From the NCBI GenBank assembly GCA_033344895.1, contig JAWPMN010000001.1:1-64000 (forward strand): a stretch of 64,000 bases of DNA. Reading direction: 5' to 3'. Below, piece by piece: positions 1-9,312 of this stretch. Origin of the DNA: Alphaproteobacteria bacterium (GTDB lineage: Bacteria > Pseudomonadota > Alphaproteobacteria > UBA8366 > Aestuariispiraceae). The notes under the pieces are model-generated. The model was not told the DNA's origin. It searched no databases and worked only from the letters and a program-made list of their open reading frames with translations. Numbering within the stretch: the first letter of the stretch is position 1; every line of letters starts with the position of its first letter. The position numbers were made by a program, and so were the translations under genes.

Positions 1-101
1 TGGGTTTCCATGACCCAGTTTTTCTTACCCCAGGCAGAGGCTTTCGATCTTGCCGCCCCCGAGGGCTCGGGCACTATGCGGCAAAACTTCAGGAGCACAC
101 G

Positions 102-725
102 ATGACCGATCTGACACTCTACGACTGCCTGGAGAGCGGTAACGGGCACAAGGTTCGCCTCATGCTCAGCCTGCTCGACATCGATTACAAACTGGTCCTG
201 AAGGACATCCACAAGGGCGAAACCAGGACGCCGGAATTCCTGGCGATCAACCCGGTCGGACGCATTCCGGCCCTGCAGTTTGCCGATGGTCGCGTGCTGG
301 CGGAATCGAATGCGATCCTGTGCTATCTGGCCGAGGGTACGCCATTCCTACCGCAGGATCGGTTCGCCCGCGCACAGGTTCTGAGCTGGCTGATGTGGGA
401 GCAATACGAGCACGAACCCAATATCGCCGTCGCCCGTTTCTGGGCGCACCATCTGGAGATGACGCCGGAGCGGATAAAGCTGATCGAGGAGAAGCGGGCA
501 AAGGGGCGCAACGCCCTGTCTCTGATGGAGATGAATTTCTCCTATGCAAACTGGGCCGTAGGAAATGACCCGACCGTCGCGGACGTCTCACTGTACTCCT
601 ACACCAGTGTGGCCGAAGAGGGAGGCATCGACCTGGCCCCCTATCCAGCGGTCCGGAAGTGGCTGGACCGCGTCGCCGCCCTGCCCGGCTTCATCCCCAT
701 GACGCCCTTCGAGGAGACGCGGTGA
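102..725 (+). CDS. Glutathione S-transferase family protein
   Basis: A 207-residue cytosolic protein with the two-domain GST layout. The thioredoxin-like N-terminal half (about residues 1-80) contains the cis-proline segment NPVGRIPAL and the glutathione-contacting ESNAILCYLAE motif. The all-helical C-terminal half ends in a typical VADVSLYSYTSVAEEGG stretch. Members conjugate or reduce substrates with glutathione, but the substrate cannot be read from sequence. The start is set by an AGGAG ribosome site seven bases upstream. The 101 bases before it hold no recognisable gene. It is followed after one base by a TIGR03084-type gene, so the two are probably co-transcribed and may share a thiol-linked detoxification or isomerisation role. 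Family assignment is firm; specific function is unknown. Confidence 0.9.
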   Translation: MTDLTLYDCLESGNGHKVRLMLSLLDIDYKLVLKDIHKGETRTPEFLAINPVGRIPALQFADGRVLAESNAILCYLAEGTPFLPQDRFARAQVLSWLMWEQYEHEPNIAVARFWAHHLEMTPERIKLIEEKRAKGRNALSLMEMNFSYANWAVGNDPTVADVSLYSYTSVAEEGGIDLAPYPAVRKWLDRVAALPGFIPMTPFEETR

Positions 726-726
726 C

Positions 727-1512
727 ATGCAACAGGCTGAGGATTTCCGGGCGGAAAGCCTTGCACTGCACGCACTGTTGAAGTCGATACCGCCGGACCA
801 TTTCGACGAACCGACTCAGTTCAAGGACTGGACGATCAACGATATCCTGCAGCACCTGCATTTCTGGAACGGCATGGCAGCGCTGCAGATCACCGATCCT
901 GACACGCTCTCGACGCGAATCGATGACGCCCTGTCGAACCGGAACGGCATGCGCGCCTTTGAACGCGACTTTCTGAACGATCCGCGCGGCGCCGCACTGC
1001 TTGAGGCCTGGGCAGCCGACGTAACGCGAGTGGCGGGCCTGTATGCCGGCATCGATCCCAAGCGGCGTCTGTGCTGGGCCGGACCGGACATGAGTGCCCG
1101 GTCCTCCATGACCGCACGGCTGATGGAAACCTGGGCGCACGGTCAGGCGATCTACGACCATCTGGGCGTTGCGCGACAGAATGACGACCGGATTCGAAAC
1201 ATCGTTGTCCTGGGCATCAACACCTATGCCTGGAGCTTCTCCAACCGAGGGAAGGAGCCCCCTGCCCCTCCGCCGATGTTGCGCCTGACGGCCCCATCCG
1301 GCTCGGAATGGGTTTTCGGCGACGACGATACCGGCGGCCTGATCGAGGGACCGGCCGAAGCCTTCTGCCAAGTCGTCACCCAATGCCGGAACGTCGCGGA
1401 CACCGCCCTTCGCGTATCGGGGGCCCATGCCGAAGCATGGATGGCCTGTGCGCAATGCTTCGCAGGCCCGCCGATGACGCCGCCGGCGCCCGGCACACGG
1501 CACATTCGATAG
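727..1512 (+). CDS. TIGR03084-family protein (DinB/maleylpyruvate isomerase-like N-terminal domain)
   Basis: A 261-residue soluble protein. The N-terminal half looks like a DinB/mycothiol-dependent isomerase four-helix bundle, with the hallmark FKDWTINDILQHLHFWN near residues 36-52 and the METWAHGQAIYDHLG stretch near residue 137. Histidines in these segments are the usual metal ligands of the fold. The C-terminal part resembles the TIGR03084 family, whose biochemical role is not established. It starts one base after the upstream GST stop, so translational coupling is likely. Pairing a glutathione transferase with a DinB-fold protein would suit thiol-dependent isomerisation or detoxification, but that is inference. 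Confidence 0.75.
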   Translation: MQQAEDFRAESLALHALLKSIPPDHFDEPTQFKDWTINDILQHLHFWNGMAALQITDPDTLSTRIDDALSNRNGMRAFERDFLNDPRGAALLEAWAADVTRVAGLYAGIDPKRRLCWAGPDMSARSSMTARLMETWAHGQAIYDHLGVARQNDDRIRNIVVLGINTYAWSFSNRGKEPPAPPPMLRLTAPSGSEWVFGDDDTGGLIEGPAEAFCQVVTQCRNVADTALRVSGAHAEAWMACAQCFAGPPMTPPAPGTRHIR

Positions 1513-1607
1513 CATTCGTCCAAAACAAGACAGTTTGCGTCCCGAACATGTTCCGCCAATGCGGAAATTGGCCTAAGCTGACGGGGCTGGTATCACATGT
1601 CCGTCTC

Positions 1608-2921
1608 ATGAATCCGATCATTGCCGTCAGCGCTATCATTTCCGGGGTCGTCCTGTTGCAGGGCGGCATGGGATTGCTGACCGCTGTTCTGCCCCTGCGC
1701 ATGAACGAGGCCGGGTTCACATCCACCGAGATCGGCATCATGGCGGCGGGGTTTTCCGCCGGTTTCCTGGGCGGCTGCATCTATGCGCCACGCCTGATTG
1801 CGCGCATCGGCCATATCCGTGCCTTTTCCGCCTTCGCGACGATCCTGTCGGCCTTCACCCTCGCCTTTGCCATCGACACATCGCTGGTACTCTGGACCGG
1901 GGCACGCCTGATTTCCGGCATCTGTTTCGCGGGCCTTCTGACCGTGTCCGACAGCTGGATTTCGGGGGAAACGGACAAGTCCGTCCGCGGGCGTGTCATG
2001 GGTGCCTACATGGTCCTCTACAAGCTGGCGCAAGCATCCGGGCCGCTGATCTTCACCTTCGCCTCGATCACGGGGAACTGGCACTTCATGCTGGTCAGCG
2101 CCCTGTTTTCCCTGTCGCTGGTGCCGGTCGCCCTGCGGCATGGCGGGAATCCAACGCCGCCCAGCAACGAACGCATGGGGCTGCTGAGTGTCTATCGCAC
2201 CACCCCTCTGGCCATCGTAGGCTGCATCTGCCTCGGCATGTCCAACAGCCCGCTGAACAATCTGATGCCGCTCTACGCGGTCGAGATCGGGCTCGGCGTC
2301 TCAGGCGCTGCGATCCTGAGTTCCGCCCTGCAACTGGGCGCGCTGCTGCTGCAATGGCCGATGGGATGGGCCTCCGACAAGACCGACCGTCGCAAGGTCA
2401 TGATCTTCGGGATGGCCGCTGTTGCAGGTTTCAGCATCGTTCTGGCCATCACACCGGATCTGCCGATCTGGGCGACTACAGCCATCGTTTTCGTCGTCGG
2501 CGGGTTCGCCATGTCAATCTATCCAGTGCTTCTGTCCCATGCCGGCGACTTTGTCGCGCCGGCCAAAATGGTGCCACTCTGCGCGACACTGATGTTGGCC
2601 TTCGCCTTCGGCATGACGATCGGACCCTTGACGGCCTCGGCGCTGATGGACCTGGTCGGTCCGGCGGGCCTCTTCATGCACTCGATCTTCTTCTGCGGTT
2701 TCTTCATCCTGTTCGCGCTGTATCGCATGATGCGGCGTTCGGCGCCGCCCGCCGAGGCACGGCCAGCCTATGTCAACATGCCGGCCAGTTCGACGGCGAT
2801 CTCGCAACTGGACCCGCGGGCGCCGCACCCGGAAGTCGACGAAAGCATCGAAGCCGCCTTCGGCCGCGACGAACTGAACGGCGGGGAGGATGTCCCGCAT
2901 TACAGCCCGTCGACCAAATAG
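1608..2921 (+). CDS. MFS transporter (YcaD/TetA-like exporter)
   Basis: A 437-residue major facilitator superfamily protein with about twelve hydrophobic segments. The first is at residues 3-24 and there is a cytoplasmic loop around residues 185-200. The conserved MFS loop after TM8 is recognisable in MGWASDKTDRRKVM near residue 255, and a related motif falls in the TM2-TM3 loop. The C-terminal tail of about 60 residues is hydrophilic and acidic. The reading frame stays open much further upstream, but the ATG at 1608 sits directly before the first membrane helix; an ATG at 1549 is an alternative. It resembles the YcaD and related exporter groups. The transported compound is unknown. It stands alone on the plus strand between two enzyme genes. 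Confidence 0.85.
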   Translation: MNPIIAVSAIISGVVLLQGGMGLLTAVLPLRMNEAGFTSTEIGIMAAGFSAGFLGGCIYAPRLIARIGHIRAFSAFATILSAFTLAFAIDTSLVLWTGARLISGICFAGLLTVSDSWISGETDKSVRGRVMGAYMVLYKLAQASGPLIFTFASITGNWHFMLVSALFSLSLVPVALRHGGNPTPPSNERMGLLSVYRTTPLAIVGCICLGMSNSPLNNLMPLYAVEIGLGVSGAAILSSALQLGALLLQWPMGWASDKTDRRKVMIFGMAAVAGFSIVLAITPDLPIWATTAIVFVVGGFAMSIYPVLLSHAGDFVAPAKMVPLCATLMLAFAFGMTIGPLTASALMDLVGPAGLFMHSIFFCGFFILFALYRMMRRSAPPAEARPAYVNMPASSTAISQLDPRAPHPEVDESIEAAFGRDELNGGEDVPHYSPSTK

Positions 2922-3007
2922 GCCAAGCTATCAGAACCAACTGCAATTGAATGAACCACGGCGCATGCCGTAGTCTCCCGCCCAGGAACGGATCGGGGAG
3001 GAACACC

Positions 3008-4081
3008 ATGCGCGAATATCGGATCGCCGCCATACCGGCCGACGGCATCGGGCCGGAGGTCATCGAGGCGGGGCAGGCCGTACTGGAAGCGTTGCAGGCG
3101 CGCATGGGCGATATCGCATTCCGATTCGAGACCTTTGACTGGGGTTCGGATTACTACAAGAAGCACGGAGCGATGATGCCGACGGACGGCATGGAGCGCC
3201 TGAAAGCATTCGATGCGATCTATTTCGGCGCTGTCGGCGCGCCGGACGTGCCGGATCACATCACGCTATGGGGGCTGCGACTGCCGATCTGTCAGGGGTT
3301 CGACCAGTATGCCAATGTCCGGCCGACCCGGATCATGCCCGGTATCTCGTCCCCCCTTCGCAATGTCGGGCCCGGCGATCTCGACTGGGTCATTGTCCGC
3401 GAGAACTCGGAAGGGGAGTATTCGGGCCATGGCGGCCGTGCCCATCGCGGGATGCCGGAAGAGGTCGGGACCGAAGTTGCGATCTTCACCCGGACCGGGG
3501 TCGCCCGGATCATGCGCTATGCCTTTCAACTGGCCCGGAAACGTCCGCGCAAACTGCTGACCGTTGTCACGAAATCCAACGCCCAGCGCCACGGCATGGT
3601 AATGTGGGACGAGATCGCGGCCGAAGTGGCACAGGAGTTTCCAGACGTCACCTGGGACAAGATGCTGGTCGATGCCATGACCGTGCGCATGACTTTGAAG
3701 CCGCAAAGCCTGGATACGATCGTCGCCACCAATCTGCATGCCGACATCCTGTCGGACCTGGCGGGTGCGCTGGCCGGCAGCCTGGGGGTCGCACCGACCG
3801 CCAACATCGATCCGGAACGCCGGTTTCCTTCGATGTTCGAACCAATCCATGGCTCCGCTTTCGACATCACCGGAAAGGGGGTCGCCAACCCGATCGCCAC
3901 CTTCTGGACCGGGGCCCAGATGCTGGAACACCTGGGAGAGCCGGACGCCGCCGCGCGTCTGATGCGGGCGGTGGAGCAGGTCTGCGAGGCGGGCATTCGA
4001 ACGCCCGATGTCGGCGGCACGGCTACAACACGGGAAGTCACCGATGCCGTGATCGGCGCCATTCGTGGATCGAACGTCTGA
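3008..4081 (+). CDS. Tartrate dehydrogenase / isocitrate-isopropylmalate dehydrogenase family oxidoreductase
   Basis: A 357-residue NAD-dependent beta-decarboxylating dehydrogenase. The family oxidises a 2-hydroxyacid and decarboxylates the beta-keto product using Mg or Mn. Visible signatures are IPADGIGPEVIEAG at the N terminus, the substrate-loop region with RENSEGEYSGHGG, the catalytic lysine-containing VVTKSNAQRHG, and the metal-binding NLHADILSDLAGALAGSLG. The length and the YANVRPTR and GHGGRAHRGMPEEV regions fit the tartrate/D-malate dehydrogenase branch (TtuC/DmlA) better than LeuB. Tartrate, D-malate or 3-isopropylmalate-like acids are all possible substrates. The start at 3008 has GGGAGGAACACC before it; an in-frame ATG at 2951 would add 19 unlike-family residues. 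No linked transporter of dicarboxylates is evident besides the upstream MFS gene. Confidence 0.85.
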   Translation: MREYRIAAIPADGIGPEVIEAGQAVLEALQARMGDIAFRFETFDWGSDYYKKHGAMMPTDGMERLKAFDAIYFGAVGAPDVPDHITLWGLRLPICQGFDQYANVRPTRIMPGISSPLRNVGPGDLDWVIVRENSEGEYSGHGGRAHRGMPEEVGTEVAIFTRTGVARIMRYAFQLARKRPRKLLTVVTKSNAQRHGMVMWDEIAAEVAQEFPDVTWDKMLVDAMTVRMTLKPQSLDTIVATNLHADILSDLAGALAGSLGVAPTANIDPERRFPSMFEPIHGSAFDITGKGVANPIATFWTGAQMLEHLGEPDAAARLMRAVEQVCEAGIRTPDVGGTATTREVTDAVIGAIRGSNV

Positions 4082-4236
4082 TCCGATTAGCCGGCGGTCA
4101 CCGCGAAACACCCCTCAAATCTTTCGGGTCCGTGCATTGCCGTTGAGGCGAGTACGATCCTGCCCCAAATCGTCCCATACGTGCTAAGGTCGGAAAAACC
4201 TAGGTGTCGAAGCGTTTGTAATTGCAGGGAAGAGTC

Positions 4237-5802
4237 ATGCGGTTTCTTGTCATTGCCATTTTCTGGACAGGTCTTCTGTTTCAGGTTCATGCCGCCGCAA
4301 GCACCGGGGAGGTCCGCAAGGCGCTGGTCATCGGCAACGGCGCTTACGGTGTCGGGCCCCTGGCCAACCCGACGAATGATGCCCGGTCGATGCAGCAGGC
4401 CCTGGAGACATCAGGTTTCGACGTCACCCTCGTCACCGACCTTGGCTACCGCGACCTCCAGCGGGCGGTCGTCCGCTTCAGCCGCGACGTCCGCGCGGCG
4501 GGCGAGGATACCGTCGCCATGGTCTACTATGCCGGTCATGCGGTTCAGGCGAACGGCGAGAACTACCTGATCCCGATCGATGCGGACATTCAGGATTCCC
4601 TGGATCTGGAGATCCAGTCGCTGCGCCTCTCGACCGTTATGCAAAGCCTGGAGAGTGCCGGTAATCGCCTCAACATGGTGGTGCTCGACGCCTGCCGGGA
4701 CAATCCCTTTCCCAGCCTCAGCCGGTCCGGCAGCCGCGGGCTGGCAAAGGTCGATGCCCCATACGGCACGCTTCTGGCCTATTCCACGGCCCCCGGCGAC
4801 GTCGCGGCCGATGGCGCAGGACGCAACTCCCCTTACACCGCCGCACTGATCAAGGCCCTGATGATCCCCGGATTGCCGGTGGAACAGGTCTTCAAACGCG
4901 TACGTGTCGAGGTCATGGAACGCACCGGGAAGCAGCAGGTTCCCTGGGAGAGCTCCTCTCTGACAGGCGACTTCTTCTTCACCCCGGAACGCCCCGCCGT
5001 GACAGAAGCTGCACCGGCTGCGCCTGTATCGGCCGAGGATTCCAACGCCGATGCGGAAATCGAATTCTGGCGATCCATCGCCACCAGCAACGATCTTGCC
5101 CTGTTCGAAACCTATCTGGCGCAGTATCCGGACGGGCTTTTTGCCGGCATTGCCCGACAGCGCATCGACTCCCTGACCGCCGCGCGCGAGACACTCGAGG
5201 CGCAACAGGCCAGAGCCCTCCGGCTCGACGAAGCGAAAGCCTTCTGGGAGAGCGTCAAGGACAGCAAGGATCCGTCCCTGCTCACACCGTTGATCGAAAA
5301 CTACGGCGATACCTTCTATGCGCAGCTTGCCCAGGTCCGTCAGCAGGCCCTGATCGATCAGGCGCAAATCAGCCAGCCCCAATCGAGCCAGCAGGAAACC
5401 TCCAGTTCGACACAGCAAGTTGCCGCCCTGCCGGATCAGGGCACCCCTGCCGCATCCCCGGAACCAGTCGCCCCGTCCGGAAGTCTCTGGCGCCTCGACT
5501 GGTCGGTCGGCAAGAGCCAGGGCAGCGATGCCTTCTGCCGGACCGGCGAGACGGCCTCGATCGATTTCGAACTGGTCGACGGGCAGTCATCGGGCCGACT
5601 GGAATCAAGCCAGGGGCACTACGCCAACCTGAAGATGACAGTCAACGATAGCGGACGCCTGCGGGTCGATGCACGGATACCCCGCTGGGTCCAGAGCCGG
5701 AACGTCTTCTTCCTGGATCTCGATGAAAGCGGCGACCGGATCGAATTCATCACCCCGAACGGGTTTTCCTGCATACTCATAATCGAACTGACCAAGCTCT
5801 AG
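4237..5802 (+). CDS. Secreted caspase-fold (peptidase C14) protein with FWxSI repeats
   Basis: A 521-residue protein with a signal peptide (about residues 1-19, ending VHA) followed by a caspase-like p20 domain. The catalytic dyad is intact: His101 in YYAGHAVQ and Cys153 in LDACRDNPF. After the domain come two degenerate repeats of a type often found in bacterial caspase homologues: EFWRSIATSNDLALFETYL near residue 275 and KAFWESVKDSKD near residue 335. Then comes a Gln/Ser/Pro-rich linker and a C-terminal beta-rich region. The likely location is the periplasm or cell surface. Cleavage specificity (usually basic P1 in this family) cannot be read here. The start with GGGAAGAG in front is preferred to an in-frame TTG at 4222. 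It is monocistronic, with a bidirectional terminator downstream. Confidence 0.85.
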   Translation: MRFLVIAIFWTGLLFQVHAAASTGEVRKALVIGNGAYGVGPLANPTNDARSMQQALETSGFDVTLVTDLGYRDLQRAVVRFSRDVRAAGEDTVAMVYYAGHAVQANGENYLIPIDADIQDSLDLEIQSLRLSTVMQSLESAGNRLNMVVLDACRDNPFPSLSRSGSRGLAKVDAPYGTLLAYSTAPGDVAADGAGRNSPYTAALIKALMIPGLPVEQVFKRVRVEVMERTGKQQVPWESSSLTGDFFFTPERPAVTEAAPAAPVSAEDSNADAEIEFWRSIATSNDLALFETYLAQYPDGLFAGIARQRIDSLTAARETLEAQQARALRLDEAKAFWESVKDSKDPSLLTPLIENYGDTFYAQLAQVRQQALIDQAQISQPQSSQQETSSSTQQVAALPDQGTPAASPEPVAPSGSLWRLDWSVGKSQGSDAFCRTGETASIDFELVDGQSSGRLESSQGHYANLKMTVNDSGRLRVDARIPRWVQSRNVFFLDLDESGDRIEFITPNGFSCILIIELTKL

Positions 5803-5828
5803 AGCGAAACGGTCAGCCCGCAATAGCA

Positions 5829-5857
5829 AAAGGCCGGATCCACTGGACCCGGCCTTT
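5829..5857. terminator. Bidirectional terminator between caspase-like gene and rpsD
   Basis: A hairpin with 9-bp perfect arms AAAGGCCGG and CCGGCCTTT, plus three inner pairs around a small loop. It lies between two convergent genes. The arms end in A and T runs on the two strands, so it can act in both directions. Confidence 0.75.
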
Positions 5858-5882
5858 CGCAAAACAAAGTCCAAACCGTCGA

Positions 5883-6497
5883 TTAGCGCGAGTAGAACTC
5901 GACGACGAGGTTCGGTTCCATCTGCGCCGGGTAGGGAATGTCTTCCAGCTTCGGCGTGCGGGTGATGGAGGCGGTCAACTTGTTGTGGTCGACCTCGATG
6001 TATTCCGGAACTTCGCGCTCGGCGCTCTGGATGGCTTCCAGGACCAGCGGCATTTCGCGGGATTTCTGGCGAACTTCGATGACGTCACCGACGCGCACCT
6101 TGTAGGACGCGACCGTGACGCGACGGCCGTTCACGAGAACGTGGCCGTGGTTCACGAACTGACGGGCGGCAAAGACGGTCGGAACGAACTTCGCGCGGTA
6201 GACGATGGCGTCCAGGCGATGCTCCAGCAGGCCGACCAGGTTCTCACCCGTGTCACCGCGCAGGCGCGTGGCTTCTTCGTAGTATTTCCGGAAGCGCTTC
6301 TCACCGATGTTGCCGTAGTAGCCTTTCAGCTTCTGCTTCGCCATCAGCTGCGTACCGAAATCGGACGGCTTGCGGCGACGCTGGCCGTGCTGGCCCGGCG
6401 GGGTTTCGCGCTTGTTGAACGGGCTCTTCGGGCGGCCCCAGAGGTTGACGCCAAGGCGGCGGTCAATCTTGTGCTTTGCGTTGATACGCTTCGACAT
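5883..6497 (-). CDS. rpsD: 30S ribosomal protein S4
   Basis: A 204-residue primary 16S rRNA-binding protein that nucleates assembly of the 30S body and helps translational accuracy. The sequence opens [20 protein letters not shown] and includes the [12 protein letters not shown] block, the S4 core [17 protein letters not shown], and the S4 RNA-binding fold [17 protein letters not shown]. This is a full-length alphaproteobacterial S4. The start is the ATG at 6497, preceded by GGGAGAG; the frame stays open another 57 codons upstream but that part is not conserved in S4. Unlike enterobacteria it is not inside the alpha operon; it is a single gene with its own promoter and terminator. Confidence 0.98.
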   Translation of the reverse strand: MSKRINAKHKIDRRLGVNLWGRPKSPFNKRETPPGQHGQRRRKPSDFGTQLMAKQKLKGYYGNIGEKRFRKYYEEATRLRGDTGENLVGLLEHRLDAIVYRAKFVPTVFAARQFVNHGHVLVNGRRVTVASYKVRVGDVIEVRQKSREMPLVLEAIQSAEREVPEYIEVDHNKLTASITRTPKLEDIPYPAQMEPNLVVEFYSR

Positions 6498-6641
6498 AGT
6501 GTACTCTCCCGTTGTCTCACGGTGTTGTGCCAAGTTGTCCCGGTAGTCCGATCCCAGCCCGCCGATTACGGCGTTCGAGTGGCGGGAGAGCGCATGGGGG
6601 CCTGGGCCCGACGCAATCCACATTCCCGGAAAGCGCGCCGA

Positions 6642-6668
6642 AGTATCAGCCCAATTGTGACTTGTCAA
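6642..6668 (-). promoter_or_regulatory. Probable sigma-70 promoter for rpsD
   Basis: On the minus strand a perfect TTGACA lies at 6668-6663. A GATACT follows 15 bases on, and TACTTC lies at 17 bases. The minus-35 is strong and the minus-10 is imperfect. This would give a leader of about 135 bases before rpsD. A 12-bp palindrome GCGGAATTCCGC lies just upstream at 6678-6689. Confidence 0.45.
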
Positions 6669-6705
6669 ACCCCGATGGCGGAATTCCGCTATTCTCCACC
6701 CTGGA

Positions 6706-7401
6706 TCAGACCGTCAACCACTTGCGAACGTCGGCCTCGACCATACCGGCCCTGTCAGTCGAATGCACGATTTCACCCCGATCCATGACGAAAAATCGGT
6801 CGCCGAGATCGCGGGCGAAATCGAAATACTGCTCCACCAGCAGGATCGCCATGCCGCCCTTGCCCCGCAGATGCGCGATTGCCCGGCCGATATCCTTGAT
6901 GATCGATGGCTGGATCCCCTCCGTCGGCTCGTCCAGGACCAGCAGTTTCGGCCGCGTCACCAGCGCCCGGCCGATTGCAAGCTGCTGCTGCTGCCCGCCG
7001 GACAGATCGCCGCCGCGCCGCGCCAGCATATCCCCGAGCACCGGGAACAGGTCGAACACCTCGTCGGGGATTGTCCTCTGAGCGCGTGGCAGGGGCGCGA
7101 AGCCGACTTCCAGATTCTCACGAACGGTCAGGAGCGGGAATATCTCGCGCCCTTGCGGAACAGAAGCCACCCCCAATCTGGCTCTCTGATCCGGGCGGAG
7201 CCCCTGTAACTCCCGCTCCTGCCATCCGATCCGCCCCCCGGATATTCTTTGGCGCCCGACAATCGCGCGCAGCAGACTGGTCTTGCCCACGCCGTTCCGT
7301 CCCAGCAGGCAGGTCACCTCCCCCGGTTGGGCCCGGAGGGAAACCTTCGCCAGGGCCTGGGCGGCGCCGTAATGAAGGTCGACATCCTCGACGTTCAGCA
7401 T
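6706..7401 (-). CDS. urtE: Urea ABC transporter ATP-binding subunit UrtE
   Basis: A 231-residue ATPase of the LivF type, the last gene of the urt operon. The Walker A is [11 protein letters not shown] near residues 32-42, the ABC signature [15 protein letters not shown] is near residue 133, and Walker B is [14 protein letters not shown]. The EGIQPS continuation is typical of UrtE and related branched-chain amino-acid transporter ATPases. It pairs with UrtD to energise the UrtBC membrane channel. A strong GGGAGGGGAC ribosome site precedes it, 12 bases after the urtD stop. No clear terminator follows before rpsD. Confidence 0.93.
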   Translation of the reverse strand: MLNVEDVDLHYGAAQALAKVSLRAQPGEVTCLLGRNGVGKTSLLRAIVGRQRISGGRIGWQERELQGLRPDQRARLGVASVPQGREIFPLLTVRENLEVGFAPLPRAQRTIPDEVFDLFPVLGDMLARRGGDLSGGQQQQLAIGRALVTRPKLLVLDEPTEGIQPSIIKDIGRAIAHLRGKGGMAILLVEQYFDFARDLGDRFFVMDRGEIVHSTDRAGMVEADVRKWLTV

Positions 7402-7413
7402 GCCGTCCCCTCC

Positions 7414-8160
7414 CTATCGGCCCAGATAGACTTCAACGACACGCGGGTCGGCGCTGACGTGATCCAGGCTGCCCTCCGACAGTACCGACCCCTCGTGCAG
7501 CACCGTTACACGGACATCCAGCATGCGGACAAAGTCCATGTCATGTTCGACAACGATCACCGACCGCTCACCGGCAATGCCGCGCAGCAATTCGGCTGTC
7601 TCTCTGGTCTCGTCATCGGTCATGCCCGCCGCGGGTTCATCGACCAGCAGCAGTTCCGGCTCCTGTGCCAGCAACATGCCGATCTCCAGCCATTGCTTCT
7701 GCCCGTGCGACAGATCGGCCGCGGCCTCGTACCGCCGGTCCGCCAGTCTTATCAGGTCCAGCAACGCGTCAATGCGGGCCTGTTCGGTCCGGCTGCCAGT
7801 GGCGAGAAGGGTGGCAAAGACACCGCGTTCCGCTTTCAGCGCCAGCCGCAGATTGTCTTCGACGGTGTGGGTTTCGAACACGGTCGGACGCTGAAACTTG
7901 CGGCCGATGCCAAGCCTCGCAACACTTGCTTCATCTTCCCGGGTCAGATCGACCTCCCCCTTCCAGAGAACGTCGCCGGTGTTGGGCCGGGTTTTCCCGG
8001 TGATGATGTCCATCATCGTCGTTTTCCCGGCACCGTTCGGACCGATAACCGCACGCAATTCACCCGGTTCGATGTAGAGGGACAGATTGTTGATCGCCTT
8101 GAACCCGTCGAAAGAGACGGTGACATTGTCCAGATAGAGGAGCGCGTTGGTTTCCTTCAT
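7414..8160 (-). CDS. urtD: Urea ABC transporter ATP-binding subunit UrtD
   Basis: A 248-residue LivG-type ATPase. Walker A is GPNGAGKTTMMDIITGKTRP near residue 38, a UrtD hallmark where substrate-type relatives differ. The degenerate signature is LSHGQKQWLEIGMLL and Walker B is LLLVDEPAAGMTDDET. The H-loop is VVEHDMDFVR. The length and the LSHGQKQWLEIGMLL form are characteristic of UrtD. Its ATG overlaps the urtC stop as ATGA, indicating translational coupling and stoichiometric synthesis with the permease. Confidence 0.93.
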   Translation of the reverse strand: MKETNALLYLDNVTVSFDGFKAINNLSLYIEPGELRAVIGPNGAGKTTMMDIITGKTRPNTGDVLWKGEVDLTREDEASVARLGIGRKFQRPTVFETHTVEDNLRLALKAERGVFATLLATGSRTEQARIDALLDLIRLADRRYEAAADLSHGQKQWLEIGMLLAQEPELLLVDEPAAGMTDDETRETAELLRGIAGERSVIVVEHDMDFVRMLDVRVTVLHEGSVLSEGSLDHVSADPRVVEVYLGR

Positions 8161-9311
8161 CGCAACATCCTTCCCGCGCGCGCTGCGCCGAGTTTCTCCA
8201 GCAGCAGTTTGACCTTCCCGGCCCCGCCCGCATCGCCGCGCAGCAGCCCCATCACCCCTTTCGGCATGAACAGGGTGACACCGACGAACAGCGCGCCCAG
8301 GGCGAACAGCCAGATTTCGGGGAACCAGCCCGTGAACAAGGTTTTGGCCCCGTTGACGATGACCGCCCCCAGCACCGCGCCGATCAACGTCCCGCGCCCA
8401 CCGACTGCCACCCAGACAACAATTTCAATCGAGTTCGCGGGACTGAATTCGCTGGGATTGATGATGCCGACCTGCGGCGTGTAGAGCGCACCGGCGACCC
8501 CCGCCAACATGGCCGACAGGACGAAAACGAACAGTTTGTAGCCTTCGACACGGTATCCTAGGAACCGGGTCCGGCTTTCGGCGTCACGGATCGCCACCAG
8601 CACTTTCCCGGCCTTTGAGGTAACCACGAAGCGGCAGATCGAATAGCCCAGACCCAGTGCCGCGACACTGACCACGAACAGGCCGCATCGGGTCACGTCG
8701 CTTTGCAGGTTGAAGCCCAGAATGTCCTTGAAGTCGGTCAGGCCGTTATTGCCGCCAAACCCCATCTCGTTTCGGAAGAAGGCCAGCATCAGGGCAAACG
8801 TCATCGCCTGCGTGATGATCGACAGATAGACACCCGTGACGCGGCTGCGGAAGGCGAACCAGCCAAATACAAAGGCCAGCAGGCCCGGTACCGCGACGGT
8901 CATCAACAGCGCAAAGGGAAAGGAATCGAAGCCGTACCAGAACCACGGCAGTTCCTGCCAGTTCAGGAACACCATGAAGTCCGGCAGGACCGGATCACCG
9001 TAGACACCCCGAGGCCCGATCTCGCGCATCAGATGCATGCCCATGGCATAGCCGCCCAACGCGAAGAAGGCGCCATGTCCCAGGGACAGGATCCCGCAAT
9101 AGCCCCAGATCAGATCGATGGAGAGTGCCAGCAAGGCATAGCAGACATACTTTCCGAACAGCGAGACGCCGTAGCTCGGCACATGCAGGAAGGATCCGGG
9201 GGGCACGGCTAGGTTCAGCACCGGCACGATGATCGCCGCCGCGACCAGCACCATGAGAAATGCCTGGGAGCGCATCGCCACGGCCCGGCCGATCAAGGAG
9301 GTTTCCGCCAT
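8157..9311 (-). CDS. urtC: Urea ABC transporter permease UrtC
   Basis: A 384-residue inner-membrane permease of the LivM family with about ten hydrophobic segments. The hallmark region YALLALSIDLIWGYCGILSLGHGAFFALGGYA is near residues 58-90, read here in parts: IDLIWGYCGILSLGHGAFF, then ALGGYAMGMHLM. The cytoplasmic coupling loop contains AIRDAESRTRFLGYRVEGYK. UrtC forms the channel with UrtB and takes urea (or short amides) from UrtA. It begins one base after the urtB stop and its stop overlaps the urtD start. Confidence 0.93.
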   Translation of the reverse strand: MAETSLIGRAVAMRSQAFLMVLVAAAIIVPVLNLAVPPGSFLHVPSYGVSLFGKYVCYALLALSIDLIWGYCGILSLGHGAFFALGGYAMGMHLMREIGPRGVYGDPVLPDFMVFLNWQELPWFWYGFDSFPFALLMTVAVPGLLAFVFGWFAFRSRVTGVYLSIITQAMTFALMLAFFRNEMGFGGNNGLTDFKDILGFNLQSDVTRCGLFVVSVAALGLGYSICRFVVTSKAGKVLVAIRDAESRTRFLGYRVEGYKLFVFVLSAMLAGVAGALYTPQVGIINPSEFSPANSIEIVVWVAVGGRGTLIGAVLGAVIVNGAKTLFTGWFPEIWLFALGALFVGVTLFMPKGVMGLLRGDAGGAGKVKLLLEKLGAARAGRMLR

Positions 9312-9312
9312 G

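Noticed and set aside
691-1515. Long minus-strand frame opposite the TIGR03084 gene
   Set aside because: Arg/Cys-rich translation, no family resemblance; a codon-phase shadow.
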